A program made the translations under genes and the position numbers. From NCBI GenBank assembly GCA_016208495.1, contig JACQXX010000086.1, forward strand, positions 1 through 64,000: a DNA stretch of 64,000 nucleotides. Reading direction: 5' to 3'. Source of the DNA: Acidobacteriota bacterium. Its GTDB lineage: Bacteria; Acidobacteriota; Blastocatellia; Chloracidobacteriales; Chloracidobacteriaceae. Position 1 is the stretch's first letter. Each line of letters opens with the position of its first letter. Positions 46,422-55,579 of this stretch are shown here, piece after piece. Below the pieces are notes generated by a model. That model was not told where the DNA came from and made no database searches. It saw only the letters and a program-made list of their open reading frames with translations.

Positions 46422-48455
46422 ATGAAACACCAAAATTTGTGGGATCAAAAAATTGTTCGTCAGGCAACGGTAGATGCTTTGAAAAAGCTCCATCCGCGCC
46501 TGATGATGAAAAATCCGGTCATGTTTGTGGTCGAAGTTGGGAGTGTTTTGACGACACTGTACCTGGTGCGTGATCTGATGGCTGGAGCACCAGGAATCGG
46601 CTTTGAACTGCAAATCACGTTGTGGCTGTGGTTTACCGTATTGTTTGCCAATTTTGCCGAGGCCATGGCCGAAGGTCGTGGCAAAGCCCAGGCGGCTTCA
46701 CTCAAAAAATCCCGGACGGAAACTTCGGCCCGGAAACGACTGACTGACGGAACCACATTGATGATTCCAGCACCTGATTTGCGCAAAGGCGATGTGGTGG
46801 TGGTGATTGCCGGGGAATTTATCCCCGGTGATGGCGATGTCATCGAAGGCGTCGCCTCGGTTGATGAATCAGCCATCACGGGTGAATCCGCGCCGGTCAT
46901 TCGTGAAGCCGGCGGCGACCGTTCAGCCGTGACGGGTGGCACCAAAGTGCTGTCAGACCAGATTGTCGTGCGCATCAGTTCCAATCCGGGCGAAACCTTC
47001 CTGGATCGAATGGTGGCCCTGGTCGAAGGCGCCGAACGCCAGAAAACGCCCAATGAGATTGCGCTGAATATTCTGCTGGCCGGGTTGACGATTGTGTTTT
47101 TGCTGGCAGTGGTAACGCTGCAACCGTTTGCGATTTACTCGGGCGCCAAACAAACAATCTTTGTGCTGGTTTCGCTGCTGGTGTGCCTCATTCCAACCAC
47201 GATTGGCGGGTTGCTCTCCGCCATTGGCATTGCCGGAATGGACCGACTGATTCAACACAATGTCCTGGCGATGTCAGGTCGGGCGGTTGAAGCCGCAGGT
47301 GACGTCAACACGCTGCTGCTGGACAAAACTGGAACCATCACGCTTGGGAACCGGCAAGCTGCCGAATTCATTCCACTTCAGGGAATTAAAGACTCTGAAC
47401 TGGCTGAAGCGGCACAACTCTCCTCGTTGGCGGATGAGACTCCCGAAGGTCGTTCGATTGTGGTGCTGGCCAAGACCCAGTTCAATTTGCGGGGACGGGA
47501 ACTGGCCTCACATCAAGCTCATTTTATTCCATTTACCGCCCAAACCCGGATGTCCGGCGTGGACATGGACGGGCACGAAATTCGAAAAGGTTCAGCCGAT
47601 GCCATTCAAAAGTATATTGCAAATGGTCAGCCTGGAAAGGTGTCGGCTGAACTCCAGGCGGCGGTAGAGCGGGTTTCAAAAGCCGGAGGCACGCCGCTGG
47701 TCGTGGCTCGCGACCGCCAGCCGTTGGGTGTGGTCTATCTCAAGGATGTCGTCAAAGGTGGTTTGAATGAACGGTTTACCCAGCTTCGAATGATGGGGAT
47801 CAAAACCGTGATGATCACCGGCGACAACCCGCTCACCGCCGCCGCTATCGCTCGTGAAGCCGGGGTGGATGATTATCTGGCCGAAGCCAAGCCGGAAGAC
47901 AAATTGGCGCTTATTCGTCGGGAACAGGCCGAAGGAAAACTGGTGGCGATGACTGGGGATGGAACGAACGACGCTCCGGCACTGGCTCAGGCGGATGTCG
48001 GAGTGGCCATGAATACCGGCACCCAGGCGGCCAAAGAAGCCGGCAACATGGTGGATCTTGATTCAAATCCAACCAAGTTGATTGAAATCGTCGAAATCGG
48101 CAAACAATTGCTGATGACCCGTGGAGCCTTGACGACCTTTTCAATTGCCAACGACGTGGCCAAATATTTTGCGATTATTCCGGCGATGTTTTCCGCCACA
48201 TTTCCGGTGCTTAATGCGCTCAATATTATGCGGTTGAGCACGCCGCAATCGGCTATTTTGTCAGCCGTGATTTTTAATGCCTTGATTATCATTGCACTGA
48301 TTCCATTGGCTTTGAAAGGAATTGCCTACCGCCCGATGAGTGCTGCGGCACTCCTCCGGCGCAACCTTCTGATCTATGGTCTGGGAGGTCTGATCGTTCC
48401 CTTCATTGGAATCAAAGTGATTGATGTGATTGTAACGGTTCTTGGATTGTCCTGA
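46422..48455 (+). CDS. kdpB: Potassium-transporting ATPase catalytic subunit KdpB
   Basis: The P1A-type ATPase subunit that energises K+ uptake. Motifs are TGESAPV, the phosphorylation site [32 protein letters not shown] and [38 protein letters not shown] and [19 protein letters not shown] in the membrane part are KdpB hallmarks. The length (677) is normal. The ATG follows the repeat element with no Shine-Dalgarno sequence (CTCTTAAATAT). Confidence 0.97.
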   Translation: MKHQNLWDQKIVRQATVDALKKLHPRLMMKNPVMFVVEVGSVLTTLYLVRDLMAGAPGIGFELQITLWLWFTVLFANFAEAMAEGRGKAQAASLKKSRTETSARKRLTDGTTLMIPAPDLRKGDVVVVIAGEFIPGDGDVIEGVASVDESAITGESAPVIREAGGDRSAVTGGTKVLSDQIVVRISSNPGETFLDRMVALVEGAERQKTPNEIALNILLAGLTIVFLLAVVTLQPFAIYSGAKQTIFVLVSLLVCLIPTTIGGLLSAIGIAGMDRLIQHNVLAMSGRAVEAAGDVNTLLLDKTGTITLGNRQAAEFIPLQGIKDSELAEAAQLSSLADETPEGRSIVVLAKTQFNLRGRELASHQAHFIPFTAQTRMSGVDMDGHEIRKGSADAIQKYIANGQPGKVSAELQAAVERVSKAGGTPLVVARDRQPLGVVYLKDVVKGGLNERFTQLRMMGIKTVMITGDNPLTAAAIAREAGVDDYLAEAKPEDKLALIRREQAEGKLVAMTGDGTNDAPALAQADVGVAMNTGTQAAKEAGNMVDLDSNPTKLIEIVEIGKQLLMTRGALTTFSIANDVAKYFAIIPAMFSATFPVLNALNIMRLSTPQSAILSAVIFNALIIIALIPLALKGIAYRPMSAAALLRRNLLIYGLGGLIVPFIGIKVIDVIVTVLGLS

Positions 48456-48464
48456 GTCGGCGAT

Positions 48465-48535
48465 GGTCGTCAGGTTTGACTGGTGATTCTGAACCCAGAT
48501 TCACACGCAATGCCTGACGACCAATCGGCCTTTTT
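48465..48535 (+). terminator. Hairpin with T-tract between kdpB and kdpC (attenuator candidate)
   Basis: GGTCGTCAGG (48465-48474) pairs exactly with CCTGACGACC (48513-48522). The outer GGCGAT/ATCGGCC extends the stem with a bulge, and TTTTT follows. Being inside the operon, it may lower kdpC and kdpDE expression relative to kdpFAB. Confidence 0.55.
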
Positions 48536-48553
48536 GTTATCTTGAGAAAATGT

Positions 48554-49126
48554 ATGAAAATACTTCGAACTGCAGTCCTGATGGTGGTGGTGACCACGAT
48601 TTTGCTTGGGATTGTGTATCCGCTGGCGGTCACCGGAATTGCCCAAATTTTCTTTTCCGACAAAGCAAACGGGCAATTGATTCAAAAAAACGGCAAAGTC
48701 ATTGGTTCAAAACTCATCGGCCAGCCATTTTCAGCGCCACACTATTTCTGGTCGCGACCTTCAGCCGCCGGAGCGGCTGGGTATGACGCCGGTGCCTCGA
48801 CCGGATCAAATTACGGTCCGACCAACGCCAAACTGGTTGATCGAGTAAAAACAGACGTCGCCAAATTCCAGGCTGACCAGCCAGGGAAACCGGTTCCGAT
48901 TGACCTGGTGACAACTTCAGGTTCCGGGCTTGATCCGCACATTTCACCAGCGGCAGCCGAATTTCAAGTCCCACGGGTTGCCAAAGCCCGCAACCTCACC
49001 GAAGATCAGGTGCGAAAGGCGGTGGCTCGCCACACCGAAGGTCGCGACCTTGGTATTTTGGGCGAGCCTCGGGTGAATGTGCTCCAACTCAACCTCGACC
49101 TGGACGCCGCAGGAATGAAGAATTGA
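48554..49126 (+). CDS. kdpC: Potassium-transporting ATPase subunit KdpC
   Basis: A single-pass inner-membrane protein (helix 3-30) with a periplasmic domain that helps assemble the Kdp pump. Typical motifs are GSKLIGQPF, YFWSRPSAA, GSGLDPHISPAAAEFQVPRVA and NVLQLNLDLD. The ATG at 48554 is chosen; the frame extends four codons to a TTG. 190 residues is normal. Confidence 0.95.
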   Translation: MKILRTAVLMVVVTTILLGIVYPLAVTGIAQIFFSDKANGQLIQKNGKVIGSKLIGQPFSAPHYFWSRPSAAGAAGYDAGASTGSNYGPTNAKLVDRVKTDVAKFQADQPGKPVPIDLVTTSGSGLDPHISPAAAEFQVPRVAKARNLTEDQVRKAVARHTEGRDLGILGEPRVNVLQLNLDLDAAGMKN

Positions 49127-49245
49127 GAATGAAGAATGAAGAAAGTGCCTGGTACTTGGTGCTTAGTACTTTGGAAACAATACCTTCCAAGAACCAAGAA
49201 CCAGGCACTAAAAACCCTGAACCCTGAACCCTGAACCCTCAAAGT
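49117..49245. repeat. AATGAAG units and CCCTGAA array before kdpD
   Basis: GAATGAAGAA units (49114-49142) overlap the end of kdpC. They are followed by an inverted GTGCCTGGTACTTGG / CCAAGAACCAGGCAC pair and a CCCTGAA array (about 49211-49238), seven bases before the kdpD ATG. Confidence 0.75.
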
Positions 49246-50388
49246 ATGTCTCGACCCTCACCTGATACCTTACTGGCCAAATTGAAAGAAGCCGAACGCG
49301 CCCGGTTGCGGGTCTATATCGGCGCGGCTGCCGGTGTGGGAAAGACCTATCAAATGCTTGAAGATGCCCACGAACTGAAAAAACAGGGCGTGGATATTGT
49401 GATCGGGGCGATTGAAACCCACGCACGCTCTGAGACCGAAGCCATGATTGGTGATTTGGAACAGGTGCCGCTCCAGATCATTGAGTATCGTGGAAGTCGG
49501 TTTCTGGAACTCAATGTTCAGGCGATTCTTGACCGCCATCCGACCGTGGTGGTGGTGGATGAACTGGCGCACACCAACGTTCCCGGCTCGAAAAATTCCA
49601 AACGGTATGAAGACGTTTTGGAATTGCTCGATGCCGGGATTTCGGTCATGACGGCGGTTAATGTGCAGCACCTTGAATCCCTGAATGATGTGGTGGTCAA
49701 AACCACTGGCGTGCGGGTCCGGGAAACCGTGCCGGATAGCTTCTTGCAACGGGCAGATGAAGTCGTCAACGTGGACGTCGCGATTGAGACCCTGCGAACG
49801 CGCTTGCGGCAAGGGAAAATTTACGGTGTCGAAAAAATCGAGCAGGCCCTCAATAACTTCTTCCGGAAAGGGAACTTACTGGCACTGCGCGAACTGGCGC
49901 TCCGGCAGGCGGCCCAGGATCAGGCAGCGAAAGCACAGGTGTATCGCGAACGTGAAGGCTTGAACCAGTCGGTCATTCCTGAAAAAGTGATGGTGTGCAT
50001 GGCCTCACACGGCAACGCCAAGCGACTGTTGCGGGATGGGTCGCGCATTGCCGGGCGATTGGCTTCGGACTGGTATGCGGTGTATGTCGAAACGCCTTCT
50101 GAAGAACCGGGTCGAATCAAACCGGAAGATAATGCGGCACTACTGGAAAACATCCGATTTGCCAAAGAGTTAGGCGCCCAGATCGTCAAGCTCAAAGGTC
50201 GCAATGTGGTTGATGCCCTGATTGAGTTCATCCGGCGCGAAGGAATCACCCACATCATTTTAGGTCAGACTGCCCGTTCGCGGTGGGATTTACTGGTGCG
50301 AGGTTCGGTCATTACCCGTCTGATTACTGAAGTCCGGGATGCCACGGTCCAGGTGGTGCCCACCGGGGATGATTCCGAGGTACCCTGA
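49246..50388 (+). CDS. KdpD N-terminal sensor protein (KdpD + USP domains), separate gene
   Basis: This is the cytosolic N-terminal half of the K+ sensor KdpD as a stand-alone gene. The KdpD domain (about 18-225) has Walker A GAAAGVGKT (26-34) and Walker B VVVVDELAHTNVPGS (D105, E106). A universal-stress-protein fold follows (about 250-372, VMVCMASHGNAKRLLRDGSRIAGRL, THIILGQTARSRWDLLVRGSV). It ends at residue 380, where full KdpD continues into the DUF4118 membrane part. In KdpD these domains sense K+ and bind c-di-AMP in some phyla. The kinase half is the next gene, 60 bp on. The ATG directly follows a CCCTGAA array with no Shine-Dalgarno sequence. Confidence 0.88.
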   Translation: MSRPSPDTLLAKLKEAERARLRVYIGAAAGVGKTYQMLEDAHELKKQGVDIVIGAIETHARSETEAMIGDLEQVPLQIIEYRGSRFLELNVQAILDRHPTVVVVDELAHTNVPGSKNSKRYEDVLELLDAGISVMTAVNVQHLESLNDVVVKTTGVRVRETVPDSFLQRADEVVNVDVAIETLRTRLRQGKIYGVEKIEQALNNFFRKGNLLALRELALRQAAQDQAAKAQVYREREGLNQSVIPEKVMVCMASHGNAKRLLRDGSRIAGRLASDWYAVYVETPSEEPGRIKPEDNAALLENIRFAKELGAQIVKLKGRNVVDALIEFIRREGITHIILGQTARSRWDLLVRGSVITRLITEVRDATVQVVPTGDDSEVP

Positions 50389-50395
50389 CCCTTAT

Positions 50396-50424
50396 GGAGT
50401 GCGGCGGCTTGACGCCACTTTCGC
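50396..50424. repeat. Family F hairpin at the kdpD split
   Basis: GGAGTGCGGCGGCTTGACGCC resembles the sequence at 12609-12636. GTGCGGCG and CGCCAC can pair. It occupies the 60-bp gap between the two kdpD genes. Confidence 0.6.
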
Positions 50425-50448
50425 ATTTTGGCTTACTGAAAGGCCACT

Positions 50449-51702
50449 ATGTCTACAATTCCAATTCAACCCCCTGACCCGCCATTTGCCTCCAACCCGT
50501 TCTTAATTTCACAAAAAACAGGTGGCGCTGGCTACGTCGCTGCCATCGCCGGTATTGCTCTGGTTACAGTTGTGCTGGAGCCGATTCGTCAGCACATCAA
50601 CAGCACCACGGTGGCGCTGGCCCTGTTGCTGGTCGTGTTGTTTGTGGCCACCGTGTGGGGGATGCGGCAGGCGGTGCTGGCATCAGTCGTTGGAATGCTC
50701 TGTTTTAACTTTTTCTTTTTACCGCCAGTGCGAACCTTCACGATTGCCGATCCGGATAACTGGGTCGCGCTCGGGGCCTTTCTGGTGACGGCAGTCACGG
50801 CAGGTCACCTGTCAGCCAGCGTGCGCCAACGCGCTGAGGAAGCCGAAACCGGACGGCTTGAGATTGAGCGCCTGTATCGCGAACTCCAGGCAGCCTTTGA
50901 GCGCGAAAGCCACCTTGAAGCTATTCGGCAAAGCGAACAACTCAAATCGGCTCTGCTCGACGCGGTCACCCACGACCTGCGCACACCGCTGACGTCAATT
51001 AAGGTTTCCGTGACGACGCTCCTGGACGAAACGGAACCGGGCGCCGAATTTGCGCTGGACCGCGAAGTCCAGCACGAACTTCTGCAAATCATTGATGAAG
51101 AAACCGACCGACTCAACCGGTTTATTGAGGGGCTGGTGGGTCTGGCTCGGATTGAAGCCGGGAAATTTTCGCTTCGCCGAACCTGGAACGCGGTTGATGA
51201 AGTTATTTCAGCGGCGCTCCAGCGGGCTGAATCCCAGACCCGCCACCATCGCATCATCCTGGAACTGGCAGAGGAATTGCCGTCCGTACGAGTTGATGCC
51301 CACGCTATTGCTGAGGTGATTTACACGCTGGTTGAAAATGCGGCAAAGTATTCGCCACCTGAAACCGCGATTGCCATTTCGGCCAAAACCCTGCCTGGAG
51401 AACTGATCCAGATTTCAGTTGAAGACCAGGGCATTGGCGTCCCGGCTGAAGAACACGAAAAAGTGTTTGAAAAATTTTATCGGGTGGCGCCAACCCAGGG
51501 GAACGATCCAGGGCATCCGACCAGCCTGGGGCTTGGGTTGTCAATTGCCCAGGGAATTGTGGAAGCCCACGGCGGGAAAATTTGGATGACAGCCGGGTAT
51601 GGCGGGAAGGGCACATGCGTGAGTTTCACCATTCCGATTGGCGATGATGAACCGGAAGGACCTGAGCGAAATGCCGGAACCGAAACGGATTCTGCTGGTT
51701 GA
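50449..51702 (+). CDS. KdpD C-terminal part: DUF4118 membrane histidine kinase
   Basis: This is the membrane and kinase half of KdpD. Four membrane segments (about 28-44, 54-71, 76-91, 103-121) form a DUF4118 domain with the typical FNFFFLPPVRTFTIADPDNWVAL. A coiled-coil linker leads to a HisKA domain with H175 in DAVTHDLRTPLTS. The HATPase has VIYTLVENAAKYSPP (N box), VEDQGIGVP (G1) and SLGLGLSIAQGIVEAHGG (G2). It should phosphorylate KdpE. The stop overlaps the kdpE start by 32 bp, so they are translationally coupled. Confidence 0.9.
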   Translation: MSTIPIQPPDPPFASNPFLISQKTGGAGYVAAIAGIALVTVVLEPIRQHINSTTVALALLLVVLFVATVWGMRQAVLASVVGMLCFNFFFLPPVRTFTIADPDNWVALGAFLVTAVTAGHLSASVRQRAEEAETGRLEIERLYRELQAAFERESHLEAIRQSEQLKSALLDAVTHDLRTPLTSIKVSVTTLLDETEPGAEFALDREVQHELLQIIDEETDRLNRFIEGLVGLARIEAGKFSLRRTWNAVDEVISAALQRAESQTRHHRIILELAEELPSVRVDAHAIAEVIYTLVENAAKYSPPETAIAISAKTLPGELIQISVEDQGIGVPAEEHEKVFEKFYRVAPTQGNDPGHPTSLGLGLSIAQGIVEAHGGKIWMTAGYGGKGTCVSFTIPIGDDEPEGPERNAGTETDSAG

Positions 51703-52384
51703 TGATGAACCCCAAATTACCCGCGTTCTCCGCCGGGCGTTGATGGCGCGTGGCTACGAGGTCCGAACTGCGGCTGAAGGGGTTGAGGCGCTTGATGTGT
51801 TCAAAACCTGGACACCGGATCTGGTCGTCACCGATCTGTCAATGCCCAATATGGGCGGTCTGGAACTCTGTGAACGGCTTCGGGCAATCTCAGTCGTTCC
51901 CATTATTGTTCTCTCCGTCAAAGGCGACGAGCGGACCAAGGTCGAGGCGTTGGATGCCGGAGCAGATGATTATGTTACCAAACCCTTTGGCATTGATGAG
52001 TTACTGGCTCGAATCCGAGCTGCCCTGCGGCGGTTGGCGGTGCCGGTCGCGGAGCCCAAAACAACTTTGACTTCAGGTGATTTTGTCATTGACCTCGAAG
52101 CCCGCCGGGTACTTCTCAACGACCTGGAAGTTCATCTCACACCAAAAGAATATGACTTACTGGCCTACTTGATCCGCCATGCCGGGAAAGTGCTTACGCA
52201 TCGGACGTTGCTGGCGGCAGTCTGGGGCGGGAATTATGTTGAGCAAACCGAATACCTGCGGGTTTTTATTGGCCAGTTGCGCAAGAAAATCGAGCCGGAT
52301 CCCTCCAAACCACGCTACATCCTGACCGAACCCTGGGTTGGCTATCGCTTTCAGACAGAGCGAAATAGTGAAATGGCGAAGTAG
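51671..52384 (+). CDS. kdpE: Response regulator KdpE
   Basis: An OmpR-type regulator that would activate the kdp genes at low K+. The receiver has DDE (11-13), phospho-acceptor D55 in VVTDLSMPN, and VTKPFG. The winged helix contains LTPKEYDLLAYLIRHAGKVLTHRTLLAAVWG and ends RYILTEPWVGYRFQ. The ATG at 51671 is chosen because GGAAGGA lies 9 bp upstream and it starts the receiver properly; an 11-codon longer frame is rejected. Confidence 0.93.
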   Translation: MPEPKRILLVDDEPQITRVLRRALMARGYEVRTAAEGVEALDVFKTWTPDLVVTDLSMPNMGGLELCERLRAISVVPIIVLSVKGDERTKVEALDAGADDYVTKPFGIDELLARIRAALRRLAVPVAEPKTTLTSGDFVIDLEARRVLLNDLEVHLTPKEYDLLAYLIRHAGKVLTHRTLLAAVWGGNYVEQTEYLRVFIGQLRKKIEPDPSKPRYILTEPWVGYRFQTERNSEMAK

Positions 52385-52547
52385 CGAAATAGTGAAGTCG
52401 TGAAATAGTGAAATAGTGAAATAGAATAGAATCCAGTGATTCTAGTGATTCATTGTTGACAGTGGCGGATATAGAAATGACACTTCGCTACTTCGCTACT
52501 TCGCTACTTCGCTACTTTGCTACTTCGCTACGTCACTTTTCTATTCA
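52384..52547. repeat. GAAATAGT and CTTCGCTA 8-mer arrays
   Basis: GTGAAATA 8-mer units (52361-52425, beginning inside the last kdpE codons) and an opposed array of CTTCGCTA units (52482-52530) can pair. The second array ends about 15 bp before the CheR-like start. The 8-bp period differs from the 7 bp seen elsewhere. Confidence 0.8.
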
Positions 52548-53384
52548 ATGGCAAAAAAGCTGGCCAATCCTCATCTGCGCACTCTGGAAAGTACTTTGTC
52601 GAGCGTCTATGGCTGGGCGTTGACCACGACGATGCGTGCCACCTTGCAGGAAGTCATCACCAGTAAAGCTCAGCGGCTAGGACTCGATGAAATCACATAC
52701 TGTCGGATGGCAGTCAAATCAGGTGGTGAACTCCAGTCTGTGGCTGAAGGAGTGATCAGCCGTGAAACCCTTTTTTTTCGAGATCAAGAGCAGTATCGGG
52801 CACTCCAAATGCTGGTGTTGCCAGCGTTGATCGAACGACGACAAAACGACCGCAAATTGCGCCTCTGGAGCGTCGGATGTTCGACCGGTGAAGAACCCTT
52901 TTCGCTGGCGATGCTGGTTGAATGTCTAATCACTGACCGGGAAAACTGGCGAGTGGAAATCCTGGCGGTTGAACTGTCGAGCAAGTCATTGATGGAAGCG
53001 AACGTAGGCCGTTATCCCGCCTCACAGTTGATCAATGTGGAGGCAGATTTCCGCGAACGCTTTTTTTCGATTCCTCAGACAGGAAATACCAATCTGCTGG
53101 AGTTAGACCGGAAAGTCCGGCGCAATGTCAAATTCCGACATGCCAACCTCTATGATGCCCAACTCTGGCAGTTTCTGCCGGGACAATTTGATTTGATCGT
53201 CTGTTCCAATGTGCTGTGTGATATGCACCACACCGGGGTTCAGCAAACGCTGGGACGGGTGCATCAGGCATTGTCACCGCATGGCTATTTTATGGTCAGC
53301 CCAACCGAAGCCTCTCTGGTTGTTTCTTCGCGTCTCAAACCAGCCCGGGCGCTTCCCTCTGGATTTTTTTTGAAAGCTGAGTGA
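52548..53384 (+). CDS. CheR-like SAM-dependent methyltransferase
   Basis: This protein resembles chemotaxis-receptor glutamate methyltransferases. A small helical N-domain ends in GVISRETLFFRDQEQYRAL. It leads to the SAM site LRLWSVGCSTGEEPFSLAML (about 105-123), ILAVELSSKSLMEAN and a DLIVCSNVLCDM block. In CheR that block reads RNVLIYF, so the end of the motif differs. No other chemotaxis gene is near. It may modify a receptor or serve another SAM-dependent role. It lies downstream of kdpE with only arrays in between. Confidence 0.75.
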   Translation: MAKKLANPHLRTLESTLSSVYGWALTTTMRATLQEVITSKAQRLGLDEITYCRMAVKSGGELQSVAEGVISRETLFFRDQEQYRALQMLVLPALIERRQNDRKLRLWSVGCSTGEEPFSLAMLVECLITDRENWRVEILAVELSSKSLMEANVGRYPASQLINVEADFRERFFSIPQTGNTNLLELDRKVRRNVKFRHANLYDAQLWQFLPGQFDLIVCSNVLCDMHHTGVQQTLGRVHQALSPHGYFMVSPTEASLVVSSRLKPARALPSGFFLKAE

Positions 53385-53850
53385 ATCGCGAGCATAGCGA
53401 GCGAGGGAGTGAGTCGTGAGGAGCGAGTAGTCAAACAAAAACCAATTGTTTAATGAGAGAACGTGAACCCCAGTTCAGGATAAGAATTTATCTTTAGGGC
53501 CTATCCCAAAACTCAGATTTGGTCAGTGCCACCTGCTCACGCGGGTGGCATTGATTCGGTATCATCTGGATTTGACGACGCGGGAGGGAGTTTGGGGATA
53601 GGCTCGTAACGTTAGACCCTGGGTTGACTACTCATATGCGCCAGGATAAGAAAGCCCGTGCCCTTTCCGTTGGTATTGAATGACGTTTTTGTTGGGTTTG
53701 GGTCTCGTCCTGACCGTGACCGTGGGCTTCGCACCACGGCTATTACACGACGACCCTCCGGGCCTGAAATCCTTATCCTGGCGCTTATGGGTTGACTACT
53801 CGCTACTCGCTACTCGCTCCTCACTAGCTCGCTACTTGCTTCTCGTTCTT
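53385..53850. repeat. Palindromic elements and CTCGCTA heptamers upstream of the ABC1 kinase
   Basis: Three parts are seen. One is a 103-bp element (53500-53602) with 15-bp inverted ends CCTATCCCAAAACTC / GAGTTTGGGGATAGG (one mismatch) and an inner hairpin GCCACC..GGGTGGC. The second is a family D copy (53638-53784) with inverted ends GCGCCAGGATAAG / CTTATCCTGGCGC and CCGTGG..CCACGG inside. The third is a CTCGCTA array (53795-53850). No convincing gene starts before 53850. Confidence 0.8.
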
Positions 53851-55410
53851 CCACTCACTTGTCACATTCCGCCTAAATCATTAGAATCAAGCCGAATAAA
53901 AGACGTTCTGCAACTGCCTGGAAAACGCACTTTGGTTGCCCCTCTACAAAAACAAAATCCAATTCACTCTCTCGAACCTCATTCGATATCGGCTCTCGAA
54001 ACTGATCACCGGCACTTTTCACGTTTGGTCTTTACCCGGCGGGCAGTCCAGGTTGTTTGGGCCCTGTCACCGGTGATTCTTTCGTGTTGGCGTGACCTGC
54101 ATCGGTACTGGTTCTTTGGAAAGCCACTTAAACGGAGTGAGTCGCATCATGCACGCCGCGCTATCACCATCCGCCGGAAAATCGAATCCCTTGGCGTGAG
54201 CTTCATCAAAGTTGGACAGGTCCTCAGCACTCGCGGAGATTTGTTTCCCAAAGTCTATATCGACACCTTGAGTACGCTTCAAGACAGTGTCAATCCGTTG
54301 CCGTTTGAACTGGTTCGCACTGAGTTGGAAGATGTTTACGGGCAGTCATTGGCCGTGATCTTTGACACTTTTTCGGAAAAGCCGCTGGCGTCGGCCTCAA
54401 TGGGACAGGTTCATCAGGCGACATATGCCGGTCGGGAAGTGGTGGTCAAGCTGGTGCGACCTGGTATTGAGCCGCTGGTTTGGATTGACTATTTCTTGAT
54501 TCAGGCGATTTTGAATTTTCTGGAATCGCAATTTTCCCGCTTGACGGCCAGTACCTCGGACATTCAGGTTTTCCTCCGGCTGTTTCGACAGGTCGTGACC
54601 GAAGTTCATCGCGGAATGCTGGAAGAGATTGATTTTCACCGCGAACGGCTCAACGCCGAGCGTCTCTTCAAGCAGTTGGCAACGCGACCTGGAGTCAAGG
54701 TACCTAAAACCGTACCGGAACTCTGCCATCCAACGGTCCTGGTTCTGGAATATCTTGCCGGAACAAAAATCTCAGATCTGGAAACGCTTCGACATCAAGG
54801 ATTTGAACCGCTGAAGCTGGTTGAGCAGGTGGTTGAACTCTATGTCGAAATGATTTTAGTCAACGGCGTCTATCACGGTGATCCACATCCGGGGAACATT
54901 TTTGTCAGTTCGCGGGGCGAGATCATTCTTTTTGATTTTGGCATTGTGCGGGAACTTTCCCAGGCGATGCGCGATGGTTTGATGGCAATGGTCTTAGCTG
55001 GTGTCCTTGGTGAAGTTGAGGGTGTGGTGGATGAACTTTACCGGCTGGGAATTCTGGATCCAGCAGCCAACCGCGAAACCGCATTGATTGTCGCCCGCAA
55101 AATTGCGGATCTCCATTTTCAAGGAGTTGGCACGGCAGATCGGATTGAAACCACACGCCGCTTCATTCGCAACGCATTTGGCTATCTGCCGTTGCATCTG
55201 CCTCAAGAACTGGTGTATGTGTTTCGTGTCACCTCCATGCTCGAAGGTCTCGGCACCCGAGTGAAACCCGGTTGGAATATGATGGCCGATGGCAGCCCAG
55301 CCATTCGCCGCGTCGTCGGACACCTCCTGGTTCAACACACATCTGTTTCCTGGCTGGACACGGTTCGCTCCTGGGCCAAACGTTTGTGGAATTCATTTTT
55401 TCGTGAGTAG
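53680..55410 (+). CDS. ABC1/UbiB-family atypical kinase (start uncertain)
   Basis: This member of the AarF/UbiB/ABC1 family is an atypical kinase-like ATPase often linked to quinone and lipid metabolism. Motifs are KxGQ in FIKVGQVLSTRGDLFP, an Ala-rich loop SASMGQVHQATYAG, VVVKLVRPG with the Lys, EEIDFHRE, a catalytic VYHGDPHPGN and the DFG-like LFDFGIVRELS. The C-terminal helices (RFIRNAFGYLPLHLPQELVYVFRV) fit the family. The only ATG of the open frame before the core (53680) lies inside the family D element, and residues 1-55 are translated repeat. A later TTG, for example 53932, is a more likely start. The end of the gene is certain. Confidence 0.8.
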   Translation: MTFLLGLGLVLTVTVGFAPRLLHDDPPGLKSLSWRLWVDYSLLATRSSLARYLLLVLPLTCHIPPKSLESSRIKDVLQLPGKRTLVAPLQKQNPIHSLEPHSISALETDHRHFSRLVFTRRAVQVVWALSPVILSCWRDLHRYWFFGKPLKRSESHHARRAITIRRKIESLGVSFIKVGQVLSTRGDLFPKVYIDTLSTLQDSVNPLPFELVRTELEDVYGQSLAVIFDTFSEKPLASASMGQVHQATYAGREVVVKLVRPGIEPLVWIDYFLIQAILNFLESQFSRLTASTSDIQVFLRLFRQVVTEVHRGMLEEIDFHRERLNAERLFKQLATRPGVKVPKTVPELCHPTVLVLEYLAGTKISDLETLRHQGFEPLKLVEQVVELYVEMILVNGVYHGDPHPGNIFVSSRGEIILFDFGIVRELSQAMRDGLMAMVLAGVLGEVEGVVDELYRLGILDPAANRETALIVARKIADLHFQGVGTADRIETTRRFIRNAFGYLPLHLPQELVYVFRVTSMLEGLGTRVKPGWNMMADGSPAIRRVVGHLLVQHTSVSWLDTVRSWAKRLWNSFFRE

Positions 55411-55560
55411 GTAGTGAGTCAGTAGTCGGTAGTCAGTAGACCAAACCCAGGTATTCCAGTTTGCAAAGACCTTGAAAAGAACTCTTTGCAACTGACTCAA
55501 TAAGAACCCAATCCACTTGACAAGAAATTCAAATCCCCAACACTCGACTACTGATGCCAG
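55405..55560. repeat. Dispersed repeat, family A, third copy
   Basis: A TCAGTAG array (55412-55439) is followed by a core that is the reverse complement of 8-102. It ends CCCCAACACTCGACTACTGA, also shared with 46283-46300. Confidence 0.85.
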
Positions 55561-55579
55561 TTAAGAGTTGAAAAAAATG

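Noticed and set aside
49006-49426. Telomere-like function for TTCAGGG repeats (similar to TTAGGG)
   Set aside because: Arrays are short, internal, in both orientations and of many unit types; nothing suggests chromosome ends.
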